A stretch of DNA of 25,516 bases from assembly GCA_001579985.1 (NCBI GenBank), contig LRSR01014307.1:1-25516 (forward strand), given 5' to 3'. The notes beneath the pieces were generated by a model. The model worked only from the letters and a program-made list of their open reading frames with translations. It ran no database searches and was not told the DNA's origin. Position 1 is the first letter of the stretch. Each line of letters starts with the position of its first letter. The DNA comes from Hypsibius dujardini (lineage: Eukaryota; Tardigrada; Eutardigrada; Parachela; Hypsibiidae). A program made the position numbers and the translations under genes. Of this stretch, positions 19,983 through 25,516 are shown in pieces.

Positions 19983-21111
19983 ATCAAAGATTCACTCAGA
20001 TAAGCTTTAAGTGTGGGGATATGTTTGCGTCACACTGTAGTCAAAAAGTCGGAACGACGAAGAAGCTTCCAACTGAGACAAGCTGGTTTATGGCGGCGTG
20101 AAATGGAGATGAAATATTGTTTAAAGCTTTAAACATTTGCCAGTTCCCCTCACCGTTAATTCCATTCGACACATGGCAAGCAGTATGCGGTTCTTTGTAT
20201 CGTTTTCCATCGATTTAGAGGGGATAATGTGCAGCATCCTCTTTACCTGGCCTGGCACGCTAGTGTACCCATTTTAATTTTAATCAATAAACGGTGGTTC
20301 GAGCGCGCTATCGAACATTGAGATCTCAAGGACGCACGGTGGAAGGTAAAGCCAATTTTTTTCCAACACCCTGCAGGTGGCGTTGTATGACTACGTTGAT
20401 AATCTGGGACGTAGTGCCCTGCGCAGCGTGCAACCCTGAACGAGCAAAACGTTTCAGACCAACTTTCAACTCATTTTGTCAAACCATTTCCTGACACACA
20501 ATTCATAACACTTTGAATATTATGGACAGTTTTGTTGGCCGTATATCATTGCCATCCTACATGGTGGCAGTAATTTTTCCTGGGTCCTGCGAGATTTGCG
20601 CTGCGCATAAGAGTAGAACAGAATATCTGTACAATGACCAGCAGGTTGCTTTACAGCTCTGTATTAACCGAAAATTTCGAGCGTTTTTGCACATCAAATA
20701 CTCCCAGTGTTGAGTACATATGCGTGAAAAAATCAAATCAAACTCGTGTTTTACGGACTTAGAAAAACTATAAATGTTGGGGACCCTCGGGGAAAAACAC
20801 GAGCGGGTGTCAAAACAAATACAAACGCTGCATTAATTCTCGCTTTATGCCAACGCCCAAACGCGTCGAAAAAAATGTAATGTTTTTAAGACCTTTTTTG
20901 TCTCTGTCTGTTCTTAGGGACAGTCAGTCGGTCGGTCAGACTGAAAATACTCCATCAAATCTTGTTCCTGCAAGTATCCTCCTGCCGCTACACCGCAGAG
21001 AACGTCGACATATGGCTATCCGTACCTCATGGATACGGTACATCGCGTCAATAATTCCGCCCATTCGTTTTCTCATGATTAAGACTGTCTCGACTCTCGA
21101 CTATATGTTGA
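19983..21111. other. Intergenic region between CNGB and the GPCR, no gene seen
   Basis: This contains the upstream region of CNGB and the 3' flank of the GPCR, both on the minus strand. Short open frames at 20294-20494 and 20513-20713 on the plus strand show no recognisable domain, and I saw no clear promoter or polyadenylation motif. A small GTCAGTCGGTCGGTCAGACT repeat-like patch lies near 20923-20942. Confidence 0.5.
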
Positions 21112-24017
21112 TCAGTGTTCTTGGTGCGAGTGTTTTCTCCCGTTAAGCAAAAGGTCGCATCCCGCAATCAAGGCATCCGTCGAGGCCTTCTTCACTTGCA
21201 TGGATATACTGTTAATTCGGCTTTCCGTCAGACCGGAGAACAGTTTGGAAAAGACGGAACAACGGGCGCACAGTTGCTTGCGAAACCGTTGGCTGACCAT
21301 ACAGTACATGTAGAAATTGAGGGAGTAGTACAGCGAGGCAAAAAGCCACACCAACTGGGCCAGTGTAAAACGGGCATCGGCTGTGAAATGCACCGAACAA
21401 AACGGCGCCTTATCCGCGATCGTTAAACCTACACATCGCGAACACAACAAAATGTAATTTATAGTATTTCATGTTGCGATAAAACGGTAAAACAAATAGT
21501 CAACTGAATGGGTTTTTAGTCAATTAAACTTTAGTTGACTGATTTGTAAAACATTAGGATTTATTAGTTTTTTTTTCAGTAAATAAAAGTGTTCATTTAG
21601 TTTTAGTCAAACTTATTAGTTGGGGAATGTCAATTTTCCACGGAAATCTTTCGTCACTAAATATTTTATTTCAGTTGTTTTAGAAACTAATAAATCTTAA
21701 ACTTCACGATGAGTCACTAATCGTGATAGTTTAGTTTTCATAGAAACTAGTAAAACTAAAACTACAAAATTAGTCACTGAACGTGAGAGTTCGGTTTTTT
21801 TTAGAAATTACGCAGTCTTAAACTACAAAATTAGGCACTATAATCGTAAACGTGATCGTTCTGTTTTTTTAAAAACTGTAATAAACAAAAACTCGAAAGC
21901 TAGTGGCTGAATGATATTTTAGTATTGTTTTTAGAAACTAGTAAAACTAAAACTAAAAAATTAGTCACCTAACGTAATAGTTTGATTTTTAAGTTAATTT
22001 AGCTTATTTCTGCAATCCCTATTTCGCAGTTTGAAAATGTGTCAAAGGTTGTTGGCGTACCCAAAAATATGATGCCGGGCGATTGAAAGATGGTGAAGAG
22101 GCAAGCACAGGAGAAGGCAATTCGTGTGCCGCTTCGCAATGTTCGTTCTCCACTAGCGTGTCCTCCCAAGTCCCGTGAACGCTTCAGACGTCCTTTTACA
22201 AGGCAAGCAGTGAGGATTAAATTCGCCGTGGGTGTGGCAAGAAATGCCACAAAGACGAGTGCAATCTAAATAAGATAGAGATTTCCAGAAGTAACGTCAG
22301 CGAGTCAAACTACCGTATTTGCGCGGCCAATTACACCATTTTTTTCGTTTCTGTTTCGTAGTTTAGTGGACTACGAAAAAACGAAAACGGAAAACTAAGA
22401 AAATTCAATCTCAGAAAACAAAATTTAATTAAGCAGCCAAACAATTAAAAATAATTTGACTGATGTGGCAACTCCATTTCACGATAATAATAAAAAAACT
22501 AATCAGCTTATCGAGGCAAAGCATATTTTTTAAAACATTCTGAAGTTTTAGTTTTTCCGCTTTTTCACATTTAATTTTTTAATTTTTATAATTTTTCTTC
22601 TTTTGAAAATCTTAGTTTTTCAGTGTTTTCACTTTTCGTTAGGTTGGGTTTTCCTAGTTTTCCCATTTTCGTTTGTTCGCTGTTGTTTTTTCCTTTGTAC
22701 TTTTCTTGTAGGCCATTTGCGTAGATCATATATATCGCTTGAGTAAAAAATCCTACCACAATGTCCGTTTGAATGGTCATCCATTTTGCCATCCATTGTG
22801 GCCTCGCATGGTCCCATCCCGTGAGGTCATATCCGGCGGCCAGTCGAGAGAAATAGTCCACCCCTGCAGCTGTGAATGCAAGCAGACCAAATGCGAATAT
22901 GGCGAGGAGTATTTTAACGGCGGTTTTCGGTGAGATGTGTCCCGCGGAGGAAAGTGGGTTCATGGTCAGCAGGATTCGTTCAATTGTAAATGTCAAGATG
23001 ATCCTATAAATGCTTCAGTTTCTCACACGTACCCGCAGCAATTCGGACATTGCCAGTGACAAATCTGTTCTATAGTTACAACATGTCTAGGCATAAGGTA
23101 CACGTACCCGTCGGACAACGTATACAAGGCCAGTGATAGCCAAATGTAAACCCCGGCGTATATAGTTGTATGAGTTGCAAAAGAGAGGTCAATGTCCGGC
23201 AGATCCGGGGAAACTAGCACAATCCACATCGGCATCCTGAGCCACCTACATCGCATATCACAGTAATGCAATAATAAAATACGTAATCATAAACAATAAT
23301 ATAATGCATAATAACACAACAATTTTAGTTGTTTAGTATTATTATTATGACTACTAATTATTTATTATAATATTGTTTAGACTATTTATTTCAAGAGTTA
23401 ATATTTTTCAAACGTTATTTTACTTAAATATAATTAATTACTATTATTCTTTTACGTATTATAATATTGTTGAGACTATCGCTACTATGAATTTATATTT
23501 CTCAAATAACAAATAAATTTAATACGAATCAATAATTATTATAATTTTATTATTATATCATTAATATTGTCATTATCATTATTGATAATGTTCTTGTTAT
23601 TCTTAATATTCTTATTATTCTTATATTATTATATTATTAATAGGATCATAAATTAGTTTTACTTATTTGTACTTCAAAGATGTACATGACAAGGGTGTCT
23701 GTGATAGCCAGGGCCATCATGTAGACATCAGCGGTCGTTCTGGGACGGCTCGGTTGGAGCACCATCAGCACCAACACGTTTCCCGTCGTGCACATTGCCA
23801 AAATAATGGGATAGCAGATGATCTCCACCCATCGAGCTGGGAGGTTAATTTCCGCGCCTTCATTTCCCATTTCCGAGACGGTACGGTTGCAGGAATCCAA
23901 TCCGAACGCTGACGACGAGGATTCGTTCACTGTGAAGTTGAACCATCTGACACCCGTGTCGGAACGGTACTGGATTCCCGCCAGAATTACCGGAGCATGA
24001 TGCCTGCTCGGCATCAT
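21112..24017 (-). CDS. Class A (rhodopsin-like) GPCR, peptide-receptor type
   Basis: Five coding exons on the minus strand: 23686-24017, 23126-23245, 22757-23003, 22061-22265 and 21112-21428, giving 406 aa with all phases closed and TGA at 21112-21114. The N-terminus has sequons NFT, NES and NRT and no obvious signal peptide. TM1 is YPIILAMCTTGNVLVLMVLQ (N80). TM2 has YMMALAITDTLVM (D107). TM3 is YAGVYIWLSLALIILTFTIE then ERI (159-161) in place of DRY. TM5 is IALVFVAFLATPTANLILTA, TM6 has FSCACLFTIFQSPGIIFLG, and TM7 has SLNFYMY (N339-F-x-x-Y), a form common in FMRFamide-like receptors. The basic helix 8 start QRFRKQL is followed by a Ser-rich tail. The TM3 cysteine and an extracellular-loop-2 cysteine are both absent. 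A CAG acceptor ends one base before the ATG, so a leader exon lies upstream. The ligand is not predictable. Confidence 0.85.
21640..21990. repeat. 60-bp intronic minisatellite in the GPCR gene
   Basis: In the intron 21429-22060 the unit TTAGTCACTAANCGTGATAG, then TTTAGTTTT and TAGAAACTAGTAAAACTAAA, recurs about six times. The GTCACTAA word falls near 21650, 21711, 21771, 21832, 21901 and 21961, a period of about 60 bp with one longer copy. Copies have diverged by substitutions and small indels. Confidence 0.85.
23246..23685. other. AT-rich GPCR intron with TTA/TAA repeats
   Basis: Almost purely A+T sequence with short ATT/TTA runs at 23330-23350 and 23520-23640. It separates the two halves of TM2. 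No exon is seen inside it. Confidence 0.6.
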
Positions 24018-24640
24018 TCTGAAACAAAGGGAAAATTGCTAAGTTTTCAAGTGTAGACTAATTAAATCAATATTGTTTTCCGCGCATAAGTATTGTAAAT
24101 ACATCTATCTATATGTAATGTTGCACTCATTGACAGTCGCGGTAAAACGTTTGCTGCTAAAAAAGAAGCAAAATAAGCACATCAATTTCGTAGAGTCCGC
24201 TGTTCGCGGATTTGTGTCATGTACACGAAGTTTGGCATTGCCGTTAGGGTAGCTCCGTAAGATGGGTAAGAGATTGATAGTTTTGTTATCAAATTATGCC
24301 CGGAAGGATAGTACGTGTTTCGAAGAACACGAGACACGACTGAGTAAGCAATTCGGTTGTTGGATAGCACACATTTATTTACGAAATGATTGGGCCTAGG
24401 CCGATACTGACTTAGGACGATTTTCAGTGGGTGAACTCAGAATGACTCCTCTTTTTGTGTTTCTAATGGAGCTATAATTACGATGATTATAAAAATTTAT
24501 TTCCCTAGTCAAGCTCCGAAACTGGTTTTTTTGGCAGATTTCAAAGTTGGGAAAACAGTGAATGATTCCATTTCAATGATTTTGACTGTAAAAACTTCAG
24601 TTTAGAAAATAATTTAATGTCTAGAATTGTGACATTTTTT
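24018..24640. other. Upstream region of the GPCR gene, no gene seen
   Basis: An acceptor-like TTTGTTTCAG at 24019-24028 directly precedes the GPCR start codon, so this stretch is probably 5'UTR intron and promoter. A 62-codon open frame at 24182-24370 has no recognisable domain. Confidence 0.45.
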
Positions 24641-24646
24641 CTCTTA

Positions 24647-24832
24647 GAATTCAATTTAAAATTGTTTGGCACTATTAGAATCTTTTTTGGACGTCAGGGG
24701 GCGGAGCTATGCGTCACTGTTGGAATACCATACGTAAGTTTCCGATCGGGCTCGAGAGTAACGCGTAGCTCCTCCCCCTGCTCTCTAAATCATATTTTGT
24801 TAAGCCAATCGATTTTAAATTAAATTTTGAGA
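24647..24832. repeat. Palindromic dispersed repeat, copy 2
   Basis: The left arm (AATTCAATTTAAAATTGTTTGGCA from 24648, then CAGGGGGCGGAGCTATGCG) pairs with the right arm (CGCGTAGCTCCTCCCCCTG, then AAGCCAATCGATTTTAAATT ending near 24825). The centre, about 40 bp, is not repeated. It has no coding capacity and the structure is that of a fold-back MITE. Confidence 0.75.
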
Positions 24833-25354
24833 GGGAAAATGTCAAAATAATTTAAATTTACCTGTTTCTCAAAATTGAAGCTTTTACACTCAAAATCAGA
24901 GAAAATGAAACCTCCCAACATTTCTCCAGAATAAAAATTCTGCCAAAAAGTAAATGGTTTCCAAGTCTGACCGATGAAATACATTTGAAAATCATCATAA
25001 TTATAATTATGTAATCATAGTTCTATAATCCCCATTTGAAAATCGTCCCAACTGACAAGGGAAGCGAACGGTAGTTGACACTCCGATCTGTCTGAATTTT
25101 TTGTTTCAAATAGTGAACTAAATTAATAGATTTTAGCAAAAAATTTCATCTGCAAACGAGCTCTGGTTTGAGCGGGAGAAAATTCGGAAGTTCCCCGATG
25201 GCTCCGCGGGTTTCCCATTCAATTCAACCGTTGATTGTTTGATTTATACTCTAGCAAAATTCAATTTAATTTTTTTACCACTCTAACCCACACAAACGTC
25301 GTTTTTTGAAAACGTTCGATTCAAAGATTTTTAACACTCTTCCACTCCAAATTC
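24833..25354. other. AT-rich spacer between two palindromic repeats
   Basis: No coding frame or RNA gene is seen. Some words (CTCAAAATTGAAG, AATTCAATTTAATTTTTTTACC) resemble the arms of the flanking repeats, so decayed copies may be present. Confidence 0.4.
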
Positions 25355-25516
25355 GATTTGAAATCGATTGACATTAGCAGAATCTTTTTTTGGATGACAG
25401 GGGGCGGAACTATGGATCATTTCTGCAACGTCACTCTGAAGCCTGGATAGAACCTAGCCCATAACTCCGCCCTCTGGCATCTAAAAACGATTCTGTTGAT
25501 GTCAATCGATTTCAAA
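25355..25516. repeat. Palindromic dispersed repeat, copy 3 (reaches window end)
   Basis: TTTGAAATCGATTGACATTAGCAGAATC at the left (25358 on) is inverted at the far right (GATTCTGTTGATGTCAATCGATTTCAAA, ending 25516). The inner arms are CAGGGGGCGGAACTATGGATC and, inverted, AGAGGGCGGAGTTATGGG. The right outer boundary may lie beyond the window. Confidence 0.75.

Noticed and set aside
20294-20713. Two plus-strand ORFs of 66 codons between CNGB and the GPCR
   Set aside because: No domain, no splice context and no compositional support were seen.
21640-21990. Possible CRISPR-like array of regularly spaced repeats
   Set aside because: The repeats are contiguous 60-bp tandem units with diverged interiors in an animal intron, not short identical repeats with unique spacers.
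22586-22756. Lys/Glu/Asn-rich C-terminal extension after TM4-5 of the GPCR
   Set aside because: It is read-through past the GTAGGA donor at 22756-22751; splicing there joins TM5 in phase.

Overview
The window is nuclear DNA of an animal, probably an invertebrate with a fairly compact genome. Coding sequence is broken by many spliceosomal introns (60 bp to about 1.2 kb), stop codons fit the standard code, and the genes are metazoan types: a bridge-like lipid transfer protein, an ethanolamine kinase, a cyclic-nucleotide-gated channel beta subunit and a peptide-type rhodopsin-family receptor. I cannot name the phylum. No bacterial operon, CRISPR array, tRNA or rRNA was seen.

Layout from left to right. 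(1) 1-5081, minus: the N-terminal ~1,106 residues of BLTP1 (KIAA1109/Tweek) in 11 phase-consistent exons; the gene runs off the left edge. (2) 5304-6115, plus: a probable divergent F-box gene or pseudogene of two exons, with no in-frame ATG and an ATAAGT in place of a GTAAGT donor. (3) 6230-7354: a GC-rich-ended, hAT-like non-autonomous element that contains a second, 705-bp terminal-inverted-repeat element flanked by TA. (4) 7679-11328, minus: a complete ethanolamine kinase gene (five exons, 390 aa) with repeat-rich introns. (5) 11754-14610, minus: three glycine-rich coding-like segments with frame changes, separated by a long TCTG microsatellite. (6) 14960-15450: palindromic AT-rich dispersed repeats. 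(7) 15748-19982, minus: a complete CNG channel beta subunit (about 1,019 aa, five exons). (8) 21112-24017, minus: a complete class A GPCR (five exons, 406 aa). (9) 24640-25516: two more copies of the palindromic repeat family.

Exon junctions were worked out by hand from splice motifs, phase continuity and remembered family sequences. For the four main genes all phases close, apart from one CNG junction where the better-looking donor breaks the frame. The genes do not form a pathway: they concern lipid transport, phosphatidylethanolamine synthesis, cyclic-nucleotide sensory signalling and peptide signalling. The more unusual items are the F-box locus with its odd donor, the GPCR that lacks both canonical extracellular cysteines, the altered CNG selectivity filter, the nested transposon and the palindromic repeat family.
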